Part shown: piece after piece, positions 1 through 7,948 of the stretch
How positions within the stretch are numbered: the first letter of the stretch is position 1
Layout: every line of letters starts with the position of its first letter
From: Bacillota bacterium
GTDB taxonomy: Bacteria > Bacillota_I > Bacilli_A > Erysipelotrichales > Erysipelotrichaceae
Assembly (NCBI GenBank): GCA_023426935.1
Contig: JAEZBR010000042.1
Span: forward strand, 1-27,367
DNA length: 27,367 bases
Direction of reading: 5' to 3'
Made by a program: the position numbers and the translations under genes
Notes under the pieces: model-generated
What the model was told of the DNA's origin: nothing
Seen by the model: the letters and a program-made list of their open reading frames with translations, nothing else
Databases searched by the model: none

Positions 1-1
1 A

Positions 2-79
2 GATGAAGAAAAATATCCCAAAACTGAGCGGATTATACGTCATTTATTACTGAATGAATCACGATTCACTAGGAAATAG
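2..79 (+). CDS. Possible C-terminal end of an upstream gene (partial)
   Basis: The frame starting at base 2 stays open for 25 codons and stops at TAG (77-79). It would encode a charged tail ending in LLLNESRFTRK. The other frames here are quickly interrupted, and the next gene lies on the opposite strand, so this could be the 3' end of a plus-strand gene that begins outside the window. I do not recognise the family. A 14-bp near-palindrome (arms TGAATC and GATTCA, 55-68) falls inside it. Bases 80-166 hold nothing else I can name, and I see no clear terminator. An open frame this short could be chance. Confidence 0.35.
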   Translation, partial: DEEKYPKTERIIRHLLLNESRFTRK

Positions 80-166
80 GCCATTTCTTAGCACCACGAT
101 TGTTTACTGATAGATTATTAAATGAAATATGCTCTAGTATTGATTACACGAAAGCCTATAACAATA

Positions 167-892
167 TTAATCTTCAATCACGATTTCTTTGTTAGTGATT
201 GATATTAAACCTCTGGTATAAATCTTAACGCCTAGATATTTAATCAATAAATCACTAAGCTCATCTAAAGCTTGTTCCAATTCCGGAATTCTTTTCGGGT
301 CTAAACAATCCATGATAATAAACTGTCTAGGTGTATTATCGTCTACCGCCGTTCGCACTCCATCACGCCAATCCCAGCATCGGCAAACAGCCCCGGCTTG
401 GTCAAAAAAAGCAATCTCATCTTTAAGCGGAGGATCTTGTTGATCGGTTCCTAAGGGAATGAAATCTTCGCCGCCCTTCATTCTGCCTAAGTGCAGATCA
501 CCGACAAAGGCCGCGATATTCTCAGTCCCGATCGGGAAAGCATATTTCAAAGAAATTGAATTAGTAATATCGACGGTGGGCGAGATCGTCTCGACCGGGT
601 TGCCATGCAGTACTCGCTTTAATAAGGCTTCGATTGAACAACGGGCACCTTTCTTCGTTGGAAACTTCTGATAAGCCTGACGCCATTCTCCTACAACTTT
701 GTTTTCCGAAATAATCTCGGAAGTCAAATATTTCTTCGCTTCATTATTCGCATCTTCTAGAATCTTCTTAATTTCTTCCAGCTGTTGGCCAGTTAAAGTG
801 TCTTTCTCTTTAACTTTTTCAATAACTAATACGCCAGAAGTTAACTGCGGGAATAATTCCCAGAATGAATCATCGATAATAAATTTTTTCAT
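167..892 (-). CDS. B3/4 domain protein (freestanding tRNA-editing-like domain)
   Basis: This 241-residue soluble protein resembles the B3/4 domain of the phenylalanyl-tRNA synthetase beta subunit as it occurs in freestanding bacterial proteins. Features of that family visible here are the WRQAYQKFPTKKGARCSIEALLKR stretch (about residues 70-92, key residues W70, the FPTKKG turn and the SIEALLKR helix) and the later AVCRCWDWRDGVRT segment. In PheRS the domain hydrolyses mischarged Tyr-tRNA(Phe); freestanding relatives are presumed to edit or deacylate aminoacyl-tRNA, but the substrate here is unknown. The ATG at 892 is preceded by an excellent AGGGAGGTG ribosome binding site. It is transcribed away from the glmM terminator, so it appears to be a single-gene unit with its own promoter somewhere in 893-960, where I see only weak -10 candidates. 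Confidence 0.8.
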   Translation of the reverse strand: MKKFIIDDSFWELFPQLTSGVLVIEKVKEKDTLTGQQLEEIKKILEDANNEAKKYLTSEIISENKVVGEWRQAYQKFPTKKGARCSIEALLKRVLHGNPVETISPTVDITNSISLKYAFPIGTENIAAFVGDLHLGRMKGGEDFIPLGTDQQDPPLKDEIAFFDQAGAVCRCWDWRDGVRTAVDDNTPRQFIIMDCLDPKRIPELEQALDELSDLLIKYLGVKIYTRGLISITNKEIVIED

Positions 893-955
893 CGTACACC
901 TCCCTAAAATAATAACACGATATCTTGATTAAATCCTAAACCGCAATTGTTATAA

Positions 956-980
956 ACAAAAAAGCACGATTGGGCTTTTA
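956..980 (-). terminator. Probable intrinsic terminator after glmM
   Basis: On the minus strand AAAAGC (974-979 in plus coordinates) pairs with GCTTTT (960-965) across an 8-base loop and is followed by a T-tract (plus-strand A-run 958-963). The 5' arm overlaps the glmM stop codon. The stem is only six base pairs and AT-rich, so efficiency is uncertain. It is the only candidate end for the cdaA-cdaR-glmM transcript. Confidence 0.55.
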
Positions 981-2315
981 GAGTTTTTCGTTGACTTCTT
1001 TAACGACTTCGACAACCTGATCGACATATTCTTTACATAACTGATCAGTCTTCGCTTCGACCATTACTCTTAGTAGCGGTTCGGTACCGCTGGGTCTAAC
1101 TAAAATCCGTCCTTCGTTACCTAAAGCTTTCTCGGCTTTCTTGCAAGCCGCCTTAACTTCCGGATCATCCTGAACTTTCTGTTTATTCTTGACCTTAACA
1201 TTGACTAATAACTGCGGATAGATGAATAAGTCATCGGTCAGTTCATTGATTGTCTTGCCGGTCTGAATAATCATCTCAAGGATATTTAAAGCCGTTAACA
1301 ACCCATCTCCGGTTGTGGCTTGATCCAAGAAAATAATATGTCCGGATTGTTCACCGCCGATTTCATAATTGCCCTTGACCATTTCTTCGTGGACATACTT
1401 ATCGCCGACAGGGGTAATCTTATAAGCGATCTTAGCTTCATCCAACTTCTTGAATAAACCAAGATTGGCCATAACGGTCGTCACGATCGTATCGTCAGGC
1501 AGTCTGCCTTGACTCTTTAGATATTTACCTAAGCTGTATAAAACTTTATCGCCGGTAATTTCTTGGCCATCTGGGGCAATCGCAATCAGCCGATCCGCAT
1601 CACCATCGAAAGCTAAGCCTAAATCGTAGTTACCCTTCTTCATAATCTCAATCAATTGACCAGGATGGGTAGAACCACAGTTCGTATTGATATTAAGGCC
1701 GTTCGGCTCGTGATTAAAATTATCACAGGTTGCGCCTAGTTTAGTTAAGACCCGATAAGCCGTGAAACTGGATGAACCATTGGCAGTATCCAAAGCCAAC
1801 TTTAGACCTTTGAGATTTAAGGGATGCAGATTTTCCAACCAAGTCAAATATTCTTCTAAGCCTTCCGGCCAATCAATAACCTGCCCGATTTGTTCGTTAG
1901 TCTTATTTGGGAGATCTTCTTTCGCATTGAGATAAGTTTCAATTTGTTGTTCAACTTTGCGGTCTAACTTACTGCCCTTAGCCGAGAAAACTTTGATTCC
2001 ATTATCGTAATAAGGATTGTGCGAGGCGGAAATCATAATACCGCAGGCGAATTTATGTGTGATAACCAAATGAGCGACACTGGGAGTCGGTGCATATCCT
2101 TCCAGATAAACATCGCAGCCATGGGCTGCAATCCCAGCCGCAACAGCCATCTCATACATGCCTGAAGATAAGCGGGTATCCTTGGCAATCAAGATCTTAC
2201 CCTTTTCTGTTTTAGAATAATAGTCGCCTAAATAACTGCCTAAACGGTAAGCTACTTCCACCGGTAAGGTTTCATTAGCCTTACCTCGGACTCCATCGGT
2301 TCCAAACTCAAACAT
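978..2315 (-). CDS. glmM: Phosphoglucosamine mutase GlmM
   Basis: GlmM converts glucosamine-6-phosphate to glucosamine-1-phosphate in the cytoplasm, on the route to UDP-GlcNAc and peptidoglycan. All alpha-D-phosphohexomutase landmarks are present in the 445 residues (normal length): N-terminal FGTDGVRG, the phosphoserine loop ISASHNPYYDNGIK, the metal loop DGDADR, the sugar loop GGEQSGH and the C-terminal phosphate-binding RPSGTEPLLRV. The ATG follows an AAGGAAAA site placed just past the cdaR stop, 14 bases away, so it is co-transcribed with cdaR and cdaA. This order is the classical Firmicute cluster. In B. subtilis and relatives GlmM binds CdaA and lowers cyclic-di-AMP synthesis; the same contact is likely here but not shown by sequence. 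Confidence 0.97.
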   Translation of the reverse strand: MFEFGTDGVRGKANETLPVEVAYRLGSYLGDYYSKTEKGKILIAKDTRLSSGMYEMAVAAGIAAHGCDVYLEGYAPTPSVAHLVITHKFACGIMISASHNPYYDNGIKVFSAKGSKLDRKVEQQIETYLNAKEDLPNKTNEQIGQVIDWPEGLEEYLTWLENLHPLNLKGLKLALDTANGSSSFTAYRVLTKLGATCDNFNHEPNGLNINTNCGSTHPGQLIEIMKKGNYDLGLAFDGDADRLIAIAPDGQEITGDKVLYSLGKYLKSQGRLPDDTIVTTVMANLGLFKKLDEAKIAYKITPVGDKYVHEEMVKGNYEIGGEQSGHIIFLDQATTGDGLLTALNILEMIIQTGKTINELTDDLFIYPQLLVNVKVKNKQKVQDDPEVKAACKKAEKALGNEGRILVRPSGTEPLLRVMVEAKTDQLCKEYVDQVVEVVKEVNEKL

Positions 2316-2329
2316 TTAATTTTCCTTTC

Positions 2330-3760
2330 CTATTCAACCACATTGGCTTTTAAATTAGTGATCCCATTCGTGAGCGTATATGTTACTAAAGTATTGTCGC
2401 CTTCAACCGTAATCGGTAAGGAAACATCGTTGCCGATACTGACGCCGGCCATGTCGACATACACCTGAATATTATCAGCGGTAACTTTCGCTAAGTTATT
2501 AGCGGTACCGGTGATCGTTACCGACTGATGCGTATCCGTATCACTTACCCCGGAGAGGTGATAGCCATTGACATTATTACGATATAAAACCGGAATTGAC
2601 GCAATAACTTTCGTCTGGGCCTGGGCAATCTTAACTTCGATGTTAATCTTCGTCACACTTAAGGCATTAACGCCTGAAGGAAGATTAATCGCATAAGTCC
2701 AACTGGAATCTTTATTAATCTTGGTCGCATCGATCTCAACTTTAATCGAATCGATATCGGCTAAAACACTATCTGGGGCATAGACGGTAACCGTAGAATG
2801 ATCCAAAGTAATACTATCGATCGCATTGTTATCGGGAACTTCACCAACCGGAACAATCTTAATCGGTACTTCCTTCTGCGGAGAGGTTACCTTTACGGAA
2901 GCGGTGACGGTCGATGGGAAAATATCCACATTAACTTCGGCACCTGATTGGTCATAAGCGACAACCTTGGCCGTTGTCTCAAAATCCTGAGTTACGCCGG
3001 TAACGTCGATCAACGCTTTAACATAAGCGACGGTATCGATGGTATCCTGGGAAGCTTTAATAATAACTTCAGTCGTATCCATTGTCGGATTTTCACTTAA
3101 GGCATAGATGTTGGACATCTTGTTGGTATTGATATACTGGGCGGAGAGTTTAAACTTCACCGTTGTCTTTTTCTTGATGGTGACGATGACATTGGTCGGA
3201 TCGACCGTGACGGTCAACCGACTGGAAAAATCTACCGGACTTAACGTAACGGAATGGGTTCCTTCGGTCAGACCGGTCAAATCCGCAGTGACTTTATAGT
3301 TATTCTGGGTTTTAATCAGCTGCACATCGGATGCATCACCTAAAACCGTACAGGTAACGGTGGAAGGAATACCACTCACTTCATAAGCGTCAGAGTTAAC
3401 GATGACTTGGACCGCCACGCCGGTAAGTTTAGTACCGTTGGAGGTGGAAATGATACTGTTGGTAGAATTACTGCTGTTGACGGCAATATACATAATAATC
3501 GCCAGAATCAATGCGGCATATTTTCCAAACTTCTGATTAAATAAGAAACGATCGATGATTGAGCTGATCCAGCGGAAAAAGTGAATAATTGAATTCTCTA
3601 GTCGGGCATAAGTTTTCTGAACCCTCTGAGAACTCTTGGCAATACTGTTCGCCAGTTCCAACTTCTTCTCGGAATCTTTATTTAAATTACGACTTTTGCG
3701 AGTTTGTTTAGGTTCTGATTCCGGATGCAATAAATCGTTTTTATTTTTAGGATCGTTCAT
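2330..3760 (-). CDS. cdaR: CdaA regulatory protein CdaR (YbbR domains)
   Basis: CdaR is a membrane-anchored regulator of the diadenylate cyclase CdaA. The 476-residue protein starts with an unusually long, highly charged cytoplasmic segment (residues 1-78), then one membrane helix (about 79-94, AALILAIIMYIAV), a Ser/Asn-rich linker and a large extracellular beta-rich part carrying several YbbR repeats. The repeats show as recurring Val/Thr-rich strands with PxxVxV or SxVTV patterns. The start ATG overlaps the cdaA stop (TAATG), and its AAAGGAGG ribosome binding site is written into the last codons of cdaA, so translation is coupled. glmM follows 14 bases downstream. The family and context are clear; the number of YbbR repeats (probably four) is an estimate. 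Confidence 0.93.
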   Translation of the reverse strand: MNDPKNKNDLLHPESEPKQTRKSRNLNKDSEKKLELANSIAKSSQRVQKTYARLENSIIHFFRWISSIIDRFLFNQKFGKYAALILAIIMYIAVNSSNSTNSIISTSNGTKLTGVAVQVIVNSDAYEVSGIPSTVTCTVLGDASDVQLIKTQNNYKVTADLTGLTEGTHSVTLSPVDFSSRLTVTVDPTNVIVTIKKKTTVKFKLSAQYINTNKMSNIYALSENPTMDTTEVIIKASQDTIDTVAYVKALIDVTGVTQDFETTAKVVAYDQSGAEVNVDIFPSTVTASVKVTSPQKEVPIKIVPVGEVPDNNAIDSITLDHSTVTVYAPDSVLADIDSIKVEIDATKINKDSSWTYAINLPSGVNALSVTKINIEVKIAQAQTKVIASIPVLYRNNVNGYHLSGVSDTDTHQSVTITGTANNLAKVTADNIQVYVDMAGVSIGNDVSLPITVEGDNTLVTYTLTNGITNLKANVVE

Positions 3761-5418
3761 TATTTGTTGCCTCCTTTCGAATTGATAGAATTATTCAATG
3801 AGGCTAGCATTTCTTCAATTTCCTCATCAGTTGATTTCTTGTTGGAATCAGCCGAGGTCGCTTTAACTTTGGTAATCTCAATTGGCTTAACCGGCGGCAG
3901 ATCAGTAATTTCTACTTTCGGTGATTGGGGAATTTCAACCTTCGCAATCTTGACTTCATGAATCTTGACCGGGGCAGCAGTCGCTGACGGCTTTACTTCG
4001 CTTATCGTCTTGATTCGCTCGGAAGTGGTGTGATCTTTATTAACGCTCGGAACAACAACTTTCTTGGTACTTGCTAATTTTTCCTTAGCTTCCTTTGCTT
4101 CTTTCTCCGCCTTAGCTTCCGCTTCCGCAATCTCTTTTAGTTTCAACTGCTGGGTCGTATGAATTTCTTTAGCGACCTGCGATACGGCTTTTTCAATCTT
4201 CGTCTTCTTGTCATGTCTTAAGAATTGGAAAAGACCACGATGTTCTTTTACCGTCTTACTCTTCTCAACGGCTTTTACTTCGACTTTCTTATTCTTCGCG
4301 GTCGCATCGATAATCGCGACCGGTTTGATTTCTTTTTCTTCTTTATTTATTTCGACGATTGGCTGCGTATTGGTCTGATCGGCTTTGAAATCGATGTTTT
4401 GGAAGGTCTTCATCTGAGCCTTATGAACAACCGGGATACTTTCTTCATCATCTTTGGTCTCATCGATAATTACGACGGACTTCGATCCCGGAGCAACATT
4501 CGTCTTATTCTCAACCTGTTGATCACTCGTTTTATCATCAGCTTTGAAATCGACTTCTAATTCATCGTTTTCTTTCTTAAACAAAGTATCGATCGAAACA
4601 GACTGCGCACTTTGCGGTTTAACGGTTTCATCGGTAACGGTATCTTTTCCTAAGATTAAACGGTTGAGATATGCCCGTAGTTTCTTCTCATTCATTTGAA
4701 TGAGTTTGCCTTGTTCGGCGATGGCTACTCTTCCGGTTTCTTCGGAAACGACGATAGTAATCGCATCGGTGATCTCACTGATACCGATCGCCGCCCGGTG
4801 TCTAGCCCCATAACGGGAAGGTAGATCCAACTGGGTCGGTGGGAAATAAGCCGAGGCACAGGCTAAACGGTCACCCTGAATAATAATTGCACCATCATGC
4901 AAAGGGGTTGTCGTCATAAAAATCGAACAGATAAGTTCTGCCGTCACGATTGAATTCATCGGAACACCGGTCTTTATGTAATCCGTTAAAGAATTGGCTT
5001 GTTCCAAAGTTATTAGAGCGCCGGTCTTTGATTCGGCTAAATTACTGGTCGCATCCATCAAAGCCTGGACCAAGTCTTCCTTTTCGGTGCCACTCAAGGT
5101 GTTCATTCGATTAAACATGTTTGATTTGCCGACTTTTTCCAACAACGCTCTGATTTCCGGCTGGAAAATAATGATTAGGGCTAGGAAACCCCAATTCATT
5201 ATGTTATCGGTCAAATAAGCCAAAGTTTCGAGTCCGAAATAACGGGCTATCGCTTGAACAATCACCAGGAAAATAATTCCCTTGAATATTTGGGTGGTAC
5301 GGGAATTGCTCCGGACGATCCGAATGACATAGTAAAGTAAAATCCAGACGATTACGATGTCTAGAATCATGCGCAGGGCTTGTAATATCTGGACTAAAGT
5401 CAGATAGTTAAAGTTCAT
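3760..5418 (-). CDS. cdaA: Diadenylate cyclase CdaA with a long C-terminal extension
   Basis: CdaA makes cyclic-di-AMP from two ATP at the membrane. From the chosen start there are 552 residues: three N-terminal membrane helices (about 12-31, 44-58, 72-85), a DAC domain with the catalytic DGA (175-177, in LHDGAII) and RHR (206-208, in GARHRAAIG) motifs, and then a tail of about 290 residues after residue 260. Typical CdaA ends near 270-280 residues, so the tail roughly doubles the protein. It is rich in Lys and Glu, contains two similar segments (about 289-321 and 342-372, each with DFKAD and later V-x-IID), a strongly charged helix (about 426-448) and a Val/Pro/Lys-rich stretch. I prefer the ATG at 5418 over the one at 5424 because GGAGG lies 7 bases before the former and 1 base before the latter. 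It is the first gene of cdaA-cdaR-glmM. Confidence 0.95.
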   Translation of the reverse strand: MNFNYLTLVQILQALRMILDIVIVWILLYYVIRIVRSNSRTTQIFKGIIFLVIVQAIARYFGLETLAYLTDNIMNWGFLALIIIFQPEIRALLEKVGKSNMFNRMNTLSGTEKEDLVQALMDATSNLAESKTGALITLEQANSLTDYIKTGVPMNSIVTAELICSIFMTTTPLHDGAIIIQGDRLACASAYFPPTQLDLPSRYGARHRAAIGISEITDAITIVVSEETGRVAIAEQGKLIQMNEKKLRAYLNRLILGKDTVTDETVKPQSAQSVSIDTLFKKENDELEVDFKADDKTSDQQVENKTNVAPGSKSVVIIDETKDDEESIPVVHKAQMKTFQNIDFKADQTNTQPIVEINKEEKEIKPVAIIDATAKNKKVEVKAVEKSKTVKEHRGLFQFLRHDKKTKIEKAVSQVAKEIHTTQQLKLKEIAEAEAKAEKEAKEAKEKLASTKKVVVPSVNKDHTTSERIKTISEVKPSATAAPVKIHEVKIAKVEIPQSPKVEITDLPPVKPIEITKVKATSADSNKKSTDEEIEEMLASLNNSINSKGGNK

Positions 5419-5442
5419 TTTCATTCCTCCATACGTGGTTAA

Positions 5443-5448
5443 ATTATA
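5443..5448 (-). promoter_or_regulatory. -10 element of the cdaA operon promoter
   Basis: A perfect TATAAT lies on the minus strand 25 bases before the cdaA start, with the GGAGG ribosome binding site just downstream. It sits inside a short palindrome (GTGGT and ACCAC arms). No good -35 hexamer is present; the best is GCGACA at a short 15-bp spacing. The 50-base gap to the upstream gene suggests cdaA-cdaR-glmM has its own promoter, although read-through from the kinase operon is possible because I see no terminator there. Confidence 0.5.
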
Positions 5449-5475
5449 CCACTTATCATTTTATGTCGCATTATC

Positions 5476-6138
5476 CTACTTTTGAATCCGTTCCGGATGG
5501 AAATGCAGAATCACAATATTAGTCGCAAGCACATATTGTAGGCGCACAAAGCCGAATACCGCTACTAAGAATAAGAGGGCTGCGATAATCACATTAGGCC
5601 AAAAACCCATTCCGGTAAATGATTCGATCGTATCCATCAGAGAAGTAGTTTTGATACTTACCCAAAAATAGAAAGCCGCACAACCATATAGCGCATTGTT
5701 ATTCTTTTTGAGAATACTTCCGGCTTCTTGATCAATCTCTTCGCTTTTCAGTTGCATTATCTCACATCGGTGAATGATATAGATTGCATAGAAGATTCCA
5801 ATCACTAGATTGAAAATGATGGTTTTGGTAGCAAAGAAGACGGTCAGATGCCATAAGAGAATAAAGATGGTCAAAACTCCGGGTTTTAGAAGATAAAACA
5901 CTTGCATCCATTTCTGCCAACCCCAGAATAACATTACAATCGAAAGGCCACAGGCGGTTCCCCAGATCCAACCTTGATAGCTGGATAACGGGAAATTCAA
6001 CAGGGAACCGAAATAATACAGTCCCGCTACCATAACCCAAACCGGCAAAACTAAGGTAGCCGTCCCTGCAATAAAGGCGAAAAGATCCGGCTTAGGTGAT
6101 TCGATCGTCTTTTTCTCAATTACTTTTTTCTTTTTCAT
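5476..6138 (-). CDS. Polytopic membrane protein of unknown function
   Basis: I do not recognise this 220-residue protein. A Lys-rich N-terminus is followed by about six hydrophobic segments: roughly residues 20-45, 56-72, 80-105, 106-122, 148-165 and 183-205. Trp and Tyr are common at the membrane edges, and a soluble loop (about 125-145, with EEIDQEAG) lies in the middle. No catalytic motif stands out. Its ATG overlaps the stop of the HAD-TraB gene by four bases (ATGA), and its GGAGG ribosome binding site lies inside that gene, so it is the last member of the response regulator-kinase-HAD/TraB unit. Co-expression and membrane location suggest it works with the TraB half or the sensor kinase, which is inference only. 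Confidence 0.85.
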   Translation of the reverse strand: MKKKKVIEKKTIESPKPDLFAFIAGTATLVLPVWVMVAGLYYFGSLLNFPLSSYQGWIWGTACGLSIVMLFWGWQKWMQVFYLLKPGVLTIFILLWHLTVFFATKTIIFNLVIGIFYAIYIIHRCEIMQLKSEEIDQEAGSILKKNNNALYGCAAFYFWVSIKTTSLMDTIESFTGMGFWPNVIIAALLFLVAVFGFVRLQYVLATNIVILHFHPERIQK

Positions 6139-7946
6139 CCGAAGACCTCCAGGAATTTTTGAACGATATCGACTCCGCCGATAAAGGTCGCCAAGGTACT
6201 GCCGACATTCGATAAAATGACAATTATTAAGATCTTCGTGACGCGGTTAGTCATGAAGCCTTTAAAGCTCGAACAATCCTGAGGGACTCTTTCAAAGTCC
6301 GCAACGGTCGGTTTTCTCAAGGTAGCTTGGGTCAAACCCGCAAACCACCCGGAAGCCAATAACGGGTTTAAGGCCGATAATGGGGCGGCTAAGAAACCGA
6401 CTAGAATCGTTAGAGGATGGGCTAAACATAATAGACATCCTAACGCACTTAACCCTCCATGCCAGATAATCCAATTGAGAATTGATTCCACAGCCAGATT
6501 CTGATTCTTCGTAAAGGTTAGGATAACTAACAGAATTAATACGGCTGAAAGCGTCCATAAGATATTCTTGCCCAGCTTTCCCTTAGGTGGTAATTTATCC
6601 AATTCTTCCAAAGAATAATCTTCGTGGATTAATTTCTCAATCCCAATCAAATGGGCAGCGCCGAGGATCGCAACCACTTTCTTTCCCGGTGCTTGTTTTA
6701 TCTTCGCGGCTAAGTATTTATCTCTTTCGGTAACTAAGACTTCCGAGATCTGCGGAAACTTATCTTGTAATTCCTGCAAGGCCGCCGTAAGTTCATCCTT
6801 CTGTTCCAACTTGGCGATATCTTCTTCGCTGAGATCTTCTTCCTCAAATAAGGAAGAGACGGCCGAAACCAATAAAGAAAATTTATCTTTAAATTTCATC
6901 TTGCGCCAAATTCGCGTAAAGGTAATTTGAATACTGCGGTCGGCGAGGACTAACGGGATTTTCCGCTTCTTCGCTTCGGCAATCCCCACTAACATCTCCG
7001 CTCCGGAATTCGAATCCAAATTCTTCGCAATCCTTCTTTGATAACTGGATAATAATAACGAGACTAAGAAATAACCGGTTTTGTGATTCTTGATAATATT
7101 AACGATATCGGTCTTTTCCCAGCTGTTTTTATCCTCTAAGGATTTCATCCGGTCCGCATCCAACTCGATACAGATACTATCCGGTTTTTCTTCCTCAATT
7201 GTTTGTTTTGCCAGTAAAGCACTGTACTTGGAAACATGGGCGACCGGAACTAAGACTAATTCCTTATCTTGGTAGTTCAATCTTAACGGCGTCGGTAATT
7301 TATTTAATTGCGTTACCAGTTCCGGCAACTCACTTAGTTTAGCGATCTGAACATCGGCTTGGGAACGGTCTTGAACTGCGAATGAATTCAACCCGACAAC
7401 TTTCGCCTTCGCGGCTTTGCCCGCCGTAATCCCAATCGTCGAATCTTCAACCACTAAACATTCATTAGGTAAAACTTCTAAGGCCGAGATCGCTTTTTGG
7501 TAGACTTCAGGATCCGGTTTATTCTTCTTAAATAATTCGCCGGAAATAACTTTGTCGAAATAACCTTCTAGCTCACAGGTTTTTAAGACCTGCTCGATAT
7601 AATCCAACGGACTGCTGCTGGCCAATGTCAGCTTTAATTTCTCAGCCTTAAGTTTGGTTAAAGTTTCATGCGCATCGGCCATTAAAATATCGGGGAAATT
7701 CAGCGGATGTTCGTTACTATATTGTTGGTATATATCTCTTAACTTACCCATCGTCATCTGTCCCTTAGGGAAAAACGCGAAGGCTTTCGCATAAGTTCCG
7801 TCCATGGAAGTCCCAACAAAATCGTGGATCTGCGCATCGGTCGGTTTAAAGCCGTTGGCTTCCAAAAAATCTTTATTCAGTTTGAAATAAGCTTTTTCCG
7901 AGTCAATCAAGACTCCGTCCAAGTCAAATATTACCGCTTTGATCAT
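6135..7946 (-). CDS. Fusion of a HAD-family phosphatase and a TraB/PrgY-like membrane protein
   Basis: The 603-residue protein has two complete modules. Residues 1-215 form a beta-phosphoglucomutase-like HAD hydrolase: nucleophile loop FDLDGVLID (D8, D10), motif II LASSS (108-112), the KNKPDPEVY lysine loop (141-149) and acidic VVEDS (165-169). Residues 228-603 match the TraB/PrgY family (related to Tiki, EreA and ChaN): VPVAHVSKYSA (H237, where TraB proteins usually have GTAH), CIELDADR (E261), the second GAAH (429-432), then C-terminal membrane helices (about 461-478, 490-512, 514-530, 570-590) with the family signature NPLLASGWFAGL and LRKPTVADFE. The reading frame is continuous across the junction. 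It starts 2 bases after the histidine kinase stop, with AAGGAG inside the kinase gene. The HAD half may act on a small phosphate ester; the TraB function is uncertain. Confidence 0.9.
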   Translation of the reverse strand: MIKAVIFDLDGVLIDSEKAYFKLNKDFLEANGFKPTDAQIHDFVGTSMDGTYAKAFAFFPKGQMTMGKLRDIYQQYSNEHPLNFPDILMADAHETLTKLKAEKLKLTLASSSPLDYIEQVLKTCELEGYFDKVISGELFKKNKPDPEVYQKAISALEVLPNECLVVEDSTIGITAGKAAKAKVVGLNSFAVQDRSQADVQIAKLSELPELVTQLNKLPTPLRLNYQDKELVLVPVAHVSKYSALLAKQTIEEEKPDSICIELDADRMKSLEDKNSWEKTDIVNIIKNHKTGYFLVSLLLSSYQRRIAKNLDSNSGAEMLVGIAEAKKRKIPLVLADRSIQITFTRIWRKMKFKDKFSLLVSAVSSLFEEEDLSEEDIAKLEQKDELTAALQELQDKFPQISEVLVTERDKYLAAKIKQAPGKKVVAILGAAHLIGIEKLIHEDYSLEELDKLPPKGKLGKNILWTLSAVLILLVILTFTKNQNLAVESILNWIIWHGGLSALGCLLCLAHPLTILVGFLAAPLSALNPLLASGWFAGLTQATLRKPTVADFERVPQDCSSFKGFMTNRVTKILIIVILSNVGSTLATFIGGVDIVQKFLEVFG

Positions 7947-7948
7947 CG

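Noticed and set aside
4225..4560. 111-codon open frame on the plus strand opposite the CdaA tail
   Set aside because: It is rich in Phe, Leu and Ile only because it mirrors the Lys/Glu/Asp-rich codons of the tail, and it has no ribosome binding site or family resemblance.
7280..7310. Suspected frameshift or lost stop at the HAD-TraB junction
   Set aside because: The frame is continuous with a normal linker and codon use, and both flanking domains are complete, so a real fusion is the simpler reading from this sequence alone.
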